Source of the DNA: Candidatus Eisenbacteria bacterium
GTDB taxonomy: Bacteria; Eisenbacteria; RBG-16-71-46; JAFGJU01
Length of the DNA: 64,000 bases
Direction of reading: 5' to 3'
NCBI GenBank assembly: GCA_026388185.1
Contig: JAPLKG010000002.1
Location: 62,001-126,000, forward strand
The stretch's first letter is position 1, and each line of letters starts with the position of its first letter. The notes below the pieces were generated by a model that was not told the DNA's origin, made no database searches, and saw only the letters and a program-made list of their open reading frames with translations. A program made the translations under genes and the position numbers. Below, piece after piece: positions 44,977-53,430 of the stretch.

Positions 44977-46207
44977 CAGCTATTCCTTCCAAGATGAGCT
45001 TGTGACCCGACAGTTCCTCCAGTCGGTCCGGGCGAAATCCATCCAGAAACAGCCCCTCTTCGTTGAGGCAGCTCCCGCTGATTGCGGCGACCTCCTCGGG
45101 CTCGAGACTTCGCATCGCCCTGAGAATGTCTCGGCCCGTCAGAAGGCCGGACACGGTGATCGATCTCCCGAAAAAGCGATTTTCTATTCCGACGGTCCTC
45201 GTTTCGCCGTCGCCGAGCACGCTCGTGCAGACCGGTTCCGCGAGCTTTCCAGTGAGTATGGCGACCGGCCTGCCGCGCGCTTTGACCCGAAGTCGTCGCT
45301 TCAGAGAACTCGAGTTTTCGAGAAGAAGCCGCACCAGTCCCACGCCATTTTCGAGCTGAGGAAAACCCTCGTATTCCCTGACTCCGGGAACCGTGGCGTC
45401 ACTCAGAAGGTAGAATTCGTCCGCCGCAAAAACAAACCTGGTCCCCATCTCGGCGACGAAACCCCTCTGCCATCCGGTGATTCTCTCCAGAAGCTCGTCG
45501 CTGCATCTGCGATCCATTGCTTTGAGAGAAGGTAGCCTCTTCCTGAATCGTGAGAGCCCCACCGGCACTACGGCCACCGTTCTCAGGCCTGGAGAAAGCT
45601 CCTTCAGCTCTGTGACAGTTCTCTCGATTTCTGTCCCGTCGTTTATGCCGGGGCACAACACGACCTGCGCGTGAACCTGAATTCCTCCCTCCGTCAGGGC
45701 TCTGAGTTTCGGAAGAACGTCGGCTCCTCTCGCGCCACCCAGCAGTCTTGCCCTCACCGAGGGATTCGTGGCATGCACGGAAACATAGAGAGGGCTCAGC
45801 CTCTGCGTTATGATCCGCCTGATCGCAGAGGGTCCCAGGTTCGTCATGGTCACGAAGCTCCCGTGCAGGAACGACAGGCGATAGTCTTCGTCCTTAACGT
45901 AGAGCGTTTCTCTCAAGCCCGGTGGAAGCTGGTCCACGAAACAAAACAAGCATTTGTTCGAGCAGGTGATAGGCTTGAGAGGCTCAAACCTGAGGCCGAA
46001 AACGCCGCTTCCGTCTCTCCTGAGCCTTACACGAAACTCCCCGGCCCCTCTTCTTGCGGTCGCACGGACGTCATCACGCTGGCTGTGGAAGACAAAATCA
46101 ATTATGTCCCTCACCGGGTTGGACCCAAGGCCGACTATGACGTCTCCTCTCTTGAGACCCGACCCTTCAGCCTGGCTGCCTTCCTTTACTGCTTCGATCC
46201 TTAACAT
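44912..46207 (-). CDS. DUF512 protein with PDZ-like and radical-SAM-type domains
   Basis: The N-terminal ~70 residues resemble a PDZ domain (EGSQAEGSGLKRGDVIVGLG). Then comes CSNKCLFCFVDQLPPGLR, a CX3CX2C cluster motif as in radical SAM proteins. A DUF512 C-terminal region follows. The family is widely found next to der and is sometimes called an Fe-S oxidoreductase; its reaction is unknown to me. The stop lies 65 bases inside der, in a different frame, so the last ~20 residues (SRSDSGTAKRREVYAFQ) share DNA with the first Der G-domain. Confidence 0.9.
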   Translation of the reverse strand: MLRIEAVKEGSQAEGSGLKRGDVIVGLGSNPVRDIIDFVFHSQRDDVRATARRGAGEFRVRLRRDGSGVFGLRFEPLKPITCSNKCLFCFVDQLPPGLRETLYVKDEDYRLSFLHGSFVTMTNLGPSAIRRIITQRLSPLYVSVHATNPSVRARLLGGARGADVLPKLRALTEGGIQVHAQVVLCPGINDGTEIERTVTELKELSPGLRTVAVVPVGLSRFRKRLPSLKAMDRRCSDELLERITGWQRGFVAEMGTRFVFAADEFYLLSDATVPGVREYEGFPQLENGVGLVRLLLENSSSLKRRLRVKARGRPVAILTGKLAEPVCTSVLGDGETRTVGIENRFFGRSITVSGLLTGRDILRAMRSLEPEEVAAISGSCLNEEGLFLDGFRPDRLEELSGHKLILEGIADAKPSRSDSGTAKRREVYAFQ

Positions 46208-46238
46208 TGTACTTTAGGCTCGCCTCGCCAGAGACGAA

Positions 46239-46313
46239 TGGAGCGGGCAACGGGATTTGAACCCGCGACTCTCAGCTTGGGAAGCTGATACTCTACCACT
46301 GAGTTATGCCCGC
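46239..46313 (-). tRNA. tRNA-Gly (anticodon CCC)
   Basis: Acceptor GCGGGCA pairs with TGCCCGC, discriminator T, with CCA encoded. The anticodon stem TCAGC/GCTGA encloses TTCCCAA, giving CCC for codon GGG. The T arm is CGGGTTCAAATCCCG. Confidence 0.97.
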
Positions 46314-46371
46314 TCTCTCGGTTTGTCGTGTCCCGTAACCAAAGATACCCTAAAGAATTGCAGCCGCCATG

Positions 46372-47334
46372 TCAAGTAATATTCGATGTGTCGTCTCTCT
46401 TGAGGATTTCTAGGACCCTCTCGGCGGTCCGATCCGCATCCTCTTCATCGGGGACGTCCAGCCAAGCCGTGATCGAGGCTCCGTTCAGCCAAGTCATCTG
46501 CCTTTTTGCAAACCGCCGCGTCTGCACCTTGACCTTCTCCGTGGCCGCAGAGTAGCTGACTTCGCCCCGGAGATGTTGAACCATTTCACGATACCCGACC
46601 GTTCTGAAGGAAGGCCAAGCCTCAGAGAATCCTTTCTGCACGAGACGCCTCAATTCTTCGACCAGACCCGCCTCGAGCATCCTTTCGACCCTCTCGTTGA
46701 TCAGCCCGTAGAGGACTTCCCTCCGGCGTCTCAGACCGACGAGACGAAGAGCAAACTTGCCGGGTCTGGTCGAGGTTCTCTGGAGCTCCGAGATGGATTC
46801 GCCCGTGAGCTCAAAAACCTCGATCGCACGAATGACCCTCTCGGTGTCCCGCGGATGAATGCGCCTGGCGGAAACGGGATCAGTTCTTGCCAACCTCTCG
46901 TGCAGGGCCTCTCGACCCTGCCGTTCAACGAATTGCCGGAGTTCCGCGCGAAGTGATTCGTCCCTTTCGGGCCCTTCGAAGAGCCCTCTCTCGAGAGCCC
47001 GCAGGTAGAGACCCGACCCGCCTACGACGATCGGAACCCTGCCTTCCTTCGCGACGGTTTCCATCGCGGCCGTCGCGTCGACCTTGTACCTGCCACAGCT
47101 ATACGCTTCCCAAGGTTCTACCACGTCCACCAGATGGTGAGGCGCGCGGGATCTCTCTTCCGGAGTCGGTTTGGCCGTGCCTATGTCAAGCTCTCTGTAG
47201 ATCTGGCGGGAATCTGCAGAAACTATTTCCCATCCCTGTGATTCCGCGATTCTCACGGCGACCGCAGTCTTGCCGACGGCCGTGGGTCCTACTATTCCCG
47301 GGACGAGTAGCTTCTGGCTGGCGTCTCTGACCAC
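46372..47334 (-). CDS. miaA: tRNA dimethylallyltransferase MiaA
   Basis: Adds a dimethylallyl group to A37 of tRNAs reading UNN codons. It has the P-loop GPTAVGKTAVAV, SADSRQIYRELDIGTAKPT, PHHLVDVVEPWEAYS and GGSGLYLRAL. The 320 residues are standard. The GTG start follows AGAGGGCCAA and lies 8 bp after the mutL stop; the mutL-miaA order is widely conserved. Confidence 0.97.
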   Translation of the reverse strand: MVRDASQKLLVPGIVGPTAVGKTAVAVRIAESQGWEIVSADSRQIYRELDIGTAKPTPEERSRAPHHLVDVVEPWEAYSCGRYKVDATAAMETVAKEGRVPIVVGGSGLYLRALERGLFEGPERDESLRAELRQFVERQGREALHERLARTDPVSARRIHPRDTERVIRAIEVFELTGESISELQRTSTRPGKFALRLVGLRRRREVLYGLINERVERMLEAGLVEELRRLVQKGFSEAWPSFRTVGYREMVQHLRGEVSYSAATEKVKVQTRRFAKRQMTWLNGASITAWLDVPDEEDADRTAERVLEILKRDDTSNIT

Positions 47335-47342
47335 TTGGCCCT

Positions 47343-49076
47343 CTAGCTTCTACCAAGTCTTCGCTCGAGCTCTTCGAAGGAGATTCTGATGAACGTGGGG
47401 CGTCCGTGCGGATCACCTTGGGGCATGCTTGTGCCAAAGAGCCTGTCGACGAGGTGATTCATTTCTTGCAGCGTCAGCGCGTCTCCGGCCTTCACAGCCG
47501 CATGGCAGGCAAACGATCGAGCCAGTCTCTCTTCGAGGCTCTGGTCCTCCCCGGCTTCCTTCATCGTGCCGTCTATGATGTCGTGCAGCAGTTGACCCTC
47601 ACGCCAGCAGCGTAAACCGGCGGGTATGCCCCTCACCACGATTCTACTCTTACCGGACGCCTTTATGTCAAACCCGAGTTTTCTGAGATAGACCTCCGTG
47701 TCAAGGAGCACCTCAAACTCCTCGGGAGTGAGGTCGATCAAGAGCGGGAAGAGAAGCTGTTGCGTGGAACATGAACCCTTGGATAGGACTCTCCGCGCCT
47801 CTTCGTAGAGAATGCGCTCGTGAGCTGCGTGTTGATCGATGATGACGAGGCCGCCCTTGATCTGCGCCAGGACAAAAGCCTTGTGGAGCTGCCACAGGGG
47901 CACGACCACCGTCTCCCCCTGAAGCTCTGCCTCAGGGCTCGGCAACTGAAACGGAGTCTCGACTGACAGAGAAAGCTGTCCACTCGTCGGCTCGTATCCC
48001 AAAGGCGATTCAGTCACTACAGAACTATTCTCAAGTACCACTTCAAGCTTTGAGAAACCTGGAAGGTTCACGCCGGAAAGCACGGTTCTTGAGGCCTGGC
48101 GAAGCGCGTCCTTCACCGTATCGCGCACAAAACCTCTGACCAAGCTCTCGTCCATGAACCGAACCTCTCGCTTCGTAGGATGTATGTTGACGTCCACCCT
48201 GTCCGGTGCAAGGCTCAAGAGGATTATGCAGAGAGGATACCTCTCCCGTGGCAGGAGCTCTGCGTAAGCCTCTCTCAAGGCAAAGATGAGCGTCGGGCTC
48301 GCAATCCAGCGCCTATTCACGAAGAAGAGCTGGTGCTCGCTGCTCGTTCTGGACAGCTCTGCGCTACCAAGATAACCCTGTATTCCCATTCCTTCTCTCT
48401 CCGAATCGATGGGAATGAGCTGCTCCGCGGTCTGAAGGCCGTAGAGTGACACCACGCGGTCGAACAGGCGAATGCTGGGGGAAAGATTCAGAAGCTCTCG
48501 TTCGTTCTGTTTGAGAATGAAGTGGATGTTCTCAAACGCGAGCGCGTCGGAGCTCACCACTCTGATAACGTGTCTGAACTCCGTGCTCTTCGACTTCATA
48601 AATCTCCGCCTCACGGGAGTGTTGAAGAAGAGGTCTTTCACGGTAACCGTCGTGCCGGGCGCCCTCCCGGTTTCGGACACCTCCTCGATTTCTCCGGCCG
48701 TGCAGCGGATCAACGTACCCGACAGGCTCTCGTTGGAACGAGTCGAGAGAAGAAGTCTCGAGACCTGAGCAATGCTGGGCAGAGCCTCGCCCCTGAAGCC
48801 AAGCGTGCTTATGGCAAGAAGGTCCTCCTCGTCCAGAAGCTTGCTCGTGGAATGCCTCTCGAGGCAGAGGAGAGCGTCCTCCTTGCTCATGCCGCAGCCG
48901 TCGTCCGACACGGAGATCTCCACGTAGAGCGGGTCACCCACGCGAACGGTTATCCGGGTCGCTCCGGCATCAATCGAGTTGTCGATCAGCTCTTTGGCAA
49001 CACTCGACGGGCGTTCTATGATTTCGCCTGCGGCGATTCTCCTCACGAGTTCTTCAGACAGCCTTGTTATCTTCAT
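47343..49076 (-). CDS. mutL: DNA mismatch repair protein MutL
   Basis: The GHKL ATPase of mismatch repair. The N-terminal motifs are KELIDNSIDAGATRI, DDGCGM, TLGFRGEALPSIAQV and the ATP-lid region. The C-terminal domain carries DQHAAHERILYEE, matching the DQHA(X)2E(X)4E metal-binding motif, so MutL should be an endonuclease as in organisms without MutH. No mutH is seen. MutS lies about 10 kb upstream on the same strand. Confidence 0.97.
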   Translation of the reverse strand: MKITRLSEELVRRIAAGEIIERPSSVAKELIDNSIDAGATRITVRVGDPLYVEISVSDDGCGMSKEDALLCLERHSTSKLLDEEDLLAISTLGFRGEALPSIAQVSRLLLSTRSNESLSGTLIRCTAGEIEEVSETGRAPGTTVTVKDLFFNTPVRRRFMKSKSTEFRHVIRVVSSDALAFENIHFILKQNERELLNLSPSIRLFDRVVSLYGLQTAEQLIPIDSEREGMGIQGYLGSAELSRTSSEHQLFFVNRRWIASPTLIFALREAYAELLPRERYPLCIILLSLAPDRVDVNIHPTKREVRFMDESLVRGFVRDTVKDALRQASRTVLSGVNLPGFSKLEVVLENSSVVTESPLGYEPTSGQLSLSVETPFQLPSPEAELQGETVVVPLWQLHKAFVLAQIKGGLVIIDQHAAHERILYEEARRVLSKGSCSTQQLLFPLLIDLTPEEFEVLLDTEVYLRKLGFDIKASGKSRIVVRGIPAGLRCWREGQLLHDIIDGTMKEAGEDQSLEERLARSFACHAAVKAGDALTLQEMNHLVDRLFGTSMPQGDPHGRPTFIRISFEELERRLGRS

Positions 49077-49264
49077 CCGAGCCTCCGTCGGCTAGACTAT
49101 ATCAGAAAGTCTTGAACCAGTGTCAACCAGGATGTGGTGAAGCGCGGATATGGGAGGAATCTTCCACGGCTCCCGAGCACTCCGGAGCCCCCGGAAGGGA
49201 CTCACGAGGCGGGTTTCTTCTCACGAAGAGCGAGGGCTCGCGTCACTCGCCAGAGCGTCTCAAA

Positions 49265-50005
49265 CTACTTCACTATCGGTGACGCATTCTGGTCGAAGGG
49301 GTTCATTCTCATGGCAAGAGAAAACAAGAACGGAAAGTTACCTTTCAGATATTTCATGTAGTCCAGCCACTCGCTGGCCAACTGCCCGTAGACTCTCTTT
49401 ATGTCGCCGGCGAGATGCTGATAGTCGCGGTCTGGAAGAACCGTCGCGTCCTCCCTGGCTGCAAGTTCCTCGGTAAGATGGAAAACTGCACGGAGAAGAA
49501 CCGTAAATGTTTCGTGCTCGAGAAGCGTCGGATTCTCGACGAGCCGCAGCAGGAAATCCCGTTTCCCCACGAGAAAGCTACGAAGACCTATCAAGTCCAC
49601 CTTCCTCACTTCCACGCCATAGTCATAAACCTTGAGGCGCTTGCTCATCCCCGAGAACTCGCGTTCAGACCAATTATCCGTCACGATGAGCTCTTTTCGA
49701 ATCGCCTCCAGCTTTGGATCGAAGTCTGAGAGATAGGCCAACAGTTTCGTTCCAACTTCGCTGAAGAACGCTCCTATCACCATGTTCAGCTTTTCCAACC
49801 TCGCACGCTTTTCTCGTTCGTTCAGCAGACTGTGTATTATCAAAGTAACCAGCAGAACCTCGATGAAGACGAAAGCAATGTCGCCGACCAGATACATGAA
49901 GAGATGACGCGCGTCTCGGAAGATGGCATAGTCGATAGAGTAGAAAATCGCCGACAGTATGACCAGTGTCACACCCAGCAAGACCTGCCAGCCCGGTCGC
50001 CTCAT
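49265..50005 (-). CDS. Two-helix membrane protein of unknown function
   Basis: I do not recognise this 246-residue protein. It begins with two transmembrane helices (VLLGVTLVILSAIFYSIDYA and LFMYLVGDIAFVFIEVLLVT). A long cytoplasmic, mainly helical and charged region follows, including LHLTEEL-like segments around LRAVFHLTEELAAR. The phrases DYAIFRDARHLFMYLVGDIAF and LASEWLDYMKYLKGNFPFLF recall a small family of uncharacterised bacterial membrane proteins. A perfect AAGGAGGG precedes the ATG. It stands between mutL and the RRM gene with about 140-190 bp on each side. Confidence 0.8.
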   Translation of the reverse strand: MRRPGWQVLLGVTLVILSAIFYSIDYAIFRDARHLFMYLVGDIAFVFIEVLLVTLIIHSLLNEREKRARLEKLNMVIGAFFSEVGTKLLAYLSDFDPKLEAIRKELIVTDNWSEREFSGMSKRLKVYDYGVEVRKVDLIGLRSFLVGKRDFLLRLVENPTLLEHETFTVLLRAVFHLTEELAAREDATVLPDRDYQHLAGDIKRVYGQLASEWLDYMKYLKGNFPFLFSLAMRMNPFDQNASPIVK

Positions 50006-50144
50006 CCGTCGTCCCTCCTTACTCAAAAGAAAAGGGAGCCTGTGAGCTTGCGTTCCGCGAGACCACAAGGATCTCGCCGACCTACCGCTACCGGCCCCCC
50101 GCCAAGCACATGATCATAAAAGAAGCAACACTCCCGAGCGCCTG

Positions 50145-50480
50145 CTAGAAGCGCCGCCCACCTCCACCTCCGCCTCGCCTCTGGCCACCGCCGCCGCCGC
50201 CACCAGCGCCACCGGGTCCCCTGCGGCCGCCGCCCTCAGTGCGAGGTCTGGCTTCATTGACGTTGAGCGTTCGTCCTTTCAAGTCCTTGCCGTTCATGCC
50301 GGCGATCGCGGACTGAGCCTCCGTCTTTGTGGGCATGTCCACGAATCCGAATCCTCTTGATTCGCCGCTGAACCTGTCCTTTATGATGGTCGCCGACGCG
50401 ACCTGACCGAACGCCTCAAACGCCTGCCGCAAGTCCTCTTCGGTGACTTCACGCGACAGATTGCCCACATAGATGTTCAT
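50145..50480 (-). CDS. RRM-type RNA-binding protein with Gly/Arg-rich tail
   Basis: A cytoplasmic single-RRM protein like the cyanobacterial Rbp and other small bacterial RNA chaperones. RNP2 is IYVGNL and RNP1 is RGFGFVDM, with SREVTEEDLRQAFEAFGQV between helix elements. The tail after residue ~80 is almost pure Gly and Arg (RRGPGGAGGGGGGG, RRF at the end), suited to non-specific RNA binding. AGGAGG precedes the ATG. A sigma-70 promoter lies about 335 bp upstream, giving a long leader as in many cold-shock genes. Confidence 0.94.
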   Translation of the reverse strand: MNIYVGNLSREVTEEDLRQAFEAFGQVASATIIKDRFSGESRGFGFVDMPTKTEAQSAIAGMNGKDLKGRTLNVNEARPRTEGGGRRGPGGAGGGGGGGQRRGGGGGGRRF

Positions 50481-50814
50481 CTTGGCCTCCTCTAAAGTTG
50501 GGGGTTGACGGCAACGTTTCGCGCAGCGCAAGAAACCTGGTTACAATCTAACACGACATCTGTCCATCTTGAGTGAGAAACTCATCACGGCAGGATCGAG
50601 AAGTTCTGTGGATGCTGACTTCGCGGAGATGACTCTGACGGAAGCAAGACTCTCTAGAATCTCTCGTATCCAAAGCGACACAGTGGGGAAAATCCAACAT
50701 CGACGTGACGCAAGGCGTCCCGGCTGCGGGGTTTCTCGAAACAACCCTGAATTCCCTCTCCGCAACCTGTGGCAGCCTATCCCTCCTCCAACGTACAGTC
50801 CTGCAACGGAACCC
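50481..50814 (-). promoter_or_regulatory. Long untranslated leader of the RRM gene
   Basis: Between the RRM start codon and the promoter lie about 325 bases without a convincing gene. One open frame runs through it, but it has no ribosome binding site and no recognisable protein pattern. The length is typical of cold-inducible mRNAs that use their leader as a thermosensor, so a regulatory leader is possible. I see no strong hairpin or known riboswitch core. Confidence 0.4.
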
Positions 50815-50843
50815 ATTTTATAGGTGTCAGGAAAGCGGGTCAA
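50815..50843 (-). promoter_or_regulatory. Sigma-70 promoter for the RRM gene
   Basis: The minus strand has TTGACC, a 17-base spacer and TAAAAT, close to the consensus TTGACA/TATAAT. It points towards the RRM gene and lies just after the end of the PelD-like gene. The start point would fall about seven bases beyond the -10 box. Confidence 0.65.
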
Positions 50844-50932
50844 GACAATTGTTGCCAAAAAATGATATTTCAACCTGTGCCGTCGAGGAGGAGTGATCGC
50901 AACGGAGGTGAGACTCGCAAGCGCGGACCAGA

Positions 50933-53209
50933 CTACGATAGCGAGACGCTGATCAACTGATGTGCCTTCTTGAGGTCCGATACGTCTTTGGGCCAGTAGA
51001 GTTGCAGGCCCTTCAGACTGAGTTCGGGAGCAGGCGAGACGTACCTCACTGCCCCGATGCGCGCGAGAAGAACTTCGATTCTCTCGAGGATGACGTTTCC
51101 GTCCCTCGGAGTCTGAGGGGAAACCACGACAAAGGTGGCCTCGCCTGTTCTACCGATCGTGTCCACCTCTCGAACGCTCTTTCGCAAACCCCCACAGAAT
51201 TCTTCGAGAAACGCGGAGCGCCACTCGTCTCCCAGTCTCTGGAAGGCCGCGGTCAATCCTTCCACCTCGGCGACGGTGATACAGAAGCCGATTCCATATC
51301 TCTCGTACCTCTTGGCTTCATCGTCAATCTTCTTCAACACTGCCTGGGCGCCAAGAAGCCCCGTCTCCGAGTCTCCTTCGGTGAATTGCTCCGCCTGCAT
51401 GGAGATCAGCACTCTCTGGAGGCCGTGCGCCGCGTATCCACAGAACGACTTGAAGAGATTGCCTTCTCCCTCGCCGAAGGCTTCCTTCTTTCCCTCTTTC
51501 ATTCTGAGAAGAATAGAGACGCCGAGGAACTTGCCTCCGGCCCTGAGAGGTCCCACCAAGAAGGAGCTGATGCCCAACCTTTCGACTTCCAGGCAAAGCG
51601 TTTCGTCGGCATCTTCGGAAGAAATGAAGCTCATTTCTTTCAGGGACTCGGCCGCGAGAAGCTGTCTCGCTCTACCCAGTCCGTCTTCCTCTTCCACGCC
51701 TTCCGTGCCGCGCAGACCGTCGACAAACCAGGTGCGTCCGTCTTCGCACGCGATAAGGCTGACGTCCGCCTTGAAAAGGCGCACTCCCTCCGACGCAACG
51801 ATACGCACGACTTCCTCTATCTTATGAGTGGTCATCAAGGAAGAAGCAACCTGGTTGAGTTCCGCCAGCACCGAGGCCTGTTCTCTGAGTCCGAGGAGCG
51901 AAATCTCCCGACCCAGTTCCTTCGCCATGTACCGCCCCACCCTCTCAAAGGCGCTCAGGAAAGCCTCGAGCTCGACTTCGCTCACCTTGATGGAGTCAAA
52001 AACAAGAAGCCCCTGCTTGTGCTGAGCTCCCAGAGGGACGCACAGAATCCCAAGGTCTTCGCCTCCCAGAATCGGCGAGACGATGCTCCCCGGAAGAAGC
52101 ACTCGCGACTTGCCGGACGATGCGGCCCGGCCGAGGAATCCTTTGCCATCTACTACGACGCGCGGAAGCAAGGGCTCCGCGTCTTTGGTCGAGGAGGCAA
52201 AAAGGATCGATCTTCCACTTCGTTCCTTGTCGGGAAGGTAGATGTAACAGTCGGCTTCGAGTTCCCGCCCCAGTGAGTCGGCGAGAAGGCGTACTTTCTC
52301 ATCAAGCGGGACTTCCTTCATCAATTCTTCTTCTGCCGCTTCCCTCAGAGTGAGCTCCAGTGCTTTGTTGGCAATCGTGCTGTATTCGACGGCCTTGTGA
52401 ATGACTTCGGTCACTCTCTCGGCCAATTTTTCCAGAAGATGAAGATCTCTGCCCTGGAAGACGGAAGGATCTTTGGAACTGCCCACGTTGAGAACGCCGA
52501 TCGCGCGACCCTTGGCCATCAAAGGCACGCACATGGCTGCCTTGACGTCACTTCTTTCCTTCCCGCCTCGCTGCTGGTCGATCTCCGCCTCTCCCGAGAT
52601 CAAGAGAGGGCGCCCCTCCAGAGCCACCTTCCCCGCGATCCCTTCACCAAGTCTCTGCCTGGTCGTGCGAACCGTGTCCCCACTCAGCCCCTGAGCCATG
52701 GCGATACGCAGTTCTCGCCCCTTCTCGTCCAGAAGCATGATGGAGCCGGAGTCGGCCCCCGTACATCTGATCGCCAGATCAAGAATCCACCTGAGGAGCT
52801 TCTGCCTGTCAAGAGCGAGACTCAATGTGTCGGCCAGCGTGCCGAGGGCCAGGGATTCCTCTGCCCCCAGCTCGAGCGCGCCGGGCTCGGGCGTCTTATC
52901 TTCGGGGACGCGCCCCGTGGCCTCATCGGGCCTCATCGTCCCGACCCCGCCTCCCAGTATTTGGTTGACCATGCGCTTCGCCTCTTCGCTTCCGCACAAG
53001 ACCACGTCCACGTCCAGAGACGTCAGCGAGGCAATATTGGTCGTCGCCGGAAGTCGCATGATCTCCGCAATCCTCAGCGCGGCGGCGGAGGCGTCTTCGT
53101 CAGCTATGGATACCACTTCCCAGCGATCGTCCTTGACCATTGCCGGGATTAGATCGAGGTCGCTCTCTTTGAGACCGACGATTGCCAGATTTCTCTTTAT
53201 TGTGTCCAT
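50933..53209 (-). CDS. Multi-GAF protein with degenerate GGDEF and intact I-site (PelD-like c-di-GMP receptor)
   Basis: A 758-residue cytoplasmic signalling protein. Residues ~1-95 look like a Rossmann-type domain (NLAIVGLKESDLDLIPAMV). Three GAF-like domains follow: ~120-290 with VKAAMCVPLMAKGRAIGVLN, ~305-440, and ~455-595. The last ~150 residues are GGDEF-like, but the active site reads GEATF (689-693), so cyclase activity should be lost. REVD at 680-683 keeps the RxxD I-site at the exact five-residue spacing. This matches the logic of PelD, which binds c-di-GMP through such a site. A sigma-54-like element lies upstream. Its output partner is not evident. Confidence 0.85.
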   Translation of the reverse strand: MDTIKRNLAIVGLKESDLDLIPAMVKDDRWEVVSIADEDASAAALRIAEIMRLPATTNIASLTSLDVDVVLCGSEEAKRMVNQILGGGVGTMRPDEATGRVPEDKTPEPGALELGAEESLALGTLADTLSLALDRQKLLRWILDLAIRCTGADSGSIMLLDEKGRELRIAMAQGLSGDTVRTTRQRLGEGIAGKVALEGRPLLISGEAEIDQQRGGKERSDVKAAMCVPLMAKGRAIGVLNVGSSKDPSVFQGRDLHLLEKLAERVTEVIHKAVEYSTIANKALELTLREAAEEELMKEVPLDEKVRLLADSLGRELEADCYIYLPDKERSGRSILFASSTKDAEPLLPRVVVDGKGFLGRAASSGKSRVLLPGSIVSPILGGEDLGILCVPLGAQHKQGLLVFDSIKVSEVELEAFLSAFERVGRYMAKELGREISLLGLREQASVLAELNQVASSLMTTHKIEEVVRIVASEGVRLFKADVSLIACEDGRTWFVDGLRGTEGVEEEDGLGRARQLLAAESLKEMSFISSEDADETLCLEVERLGISSFLVGPLRAGGKFLGVSILLRMKEGKKEAFGEGEGNLFKSFCGYAAHGLQRVLISMQAEQFTEGDSETGLLGAQAVLKKIDDEAKRYERYGIGFCITVAEVEGLTAAFQRLGDEWRSAFLEEFCGGLRKSVREVDTIGRTGEATFVVVSPQTPRDGNVILERIEVLLARIGAVRYVSPAPELSLKGLQLYWPKDVSDLKKAHQLISVSLS

Positions 53210-53253
53210 TAAGGAGTGCCTTCCTCACATGTTTTGAGACAAGGGCTTGCAGA

Positions 53254-53269
53254 TGCAACAAACATACCA
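53254..53269 (-). promoter_or_regulatory. Sigma-54-like promoter before the PelD-like gene
   Basis: The minus strand reads TGGTATGTTTGTTGCA. The GG and GC pairs and TTGCA match the RpoN -24/-12 consensus at correct spacing, but TGGCAC is TGGTAT. The gene starts about 35 bp after the expected start point. It is weaker than the flp promoter and is reported with caution. Confidence 0.45.
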
Positions 53270-53430
53270 AGAACCGCGGAGGCTTCGACCCTCCGCCAAC
53301 GCCCGTTGCTCCCGCAACCGTCGTGCCTCACGACAGTTCCAGCCCCACCCGGGCTTCCTCGTCCGGCTCACTCTTTGTTCTTCTCGAAAACGAATTGCAG
53401 ACCGCAATGCTTCTTGCTTTTTGCGAGGGC

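Noticed and set aside
49168-49189. GGCTCC/GGAGCC hairpin as terminator after the unknown membrane protein gene
   Set aside because: The pairing is real, but no U-run follows on either strand, so I do not call a terminator.
50541-50873. Open frame of 110 codons on the minus strand in the RRM leader
   Set aside because: It has no ribosome binding site, starts upstream of the promoter and has no recognisable protein pattern; I treat the region as leader.
50960-52276. Open frame of 438 codons on the plus strand
   Set aside because: Antisense to the multi-GAF gene; composition and lack of motifs mark it as a shadow.
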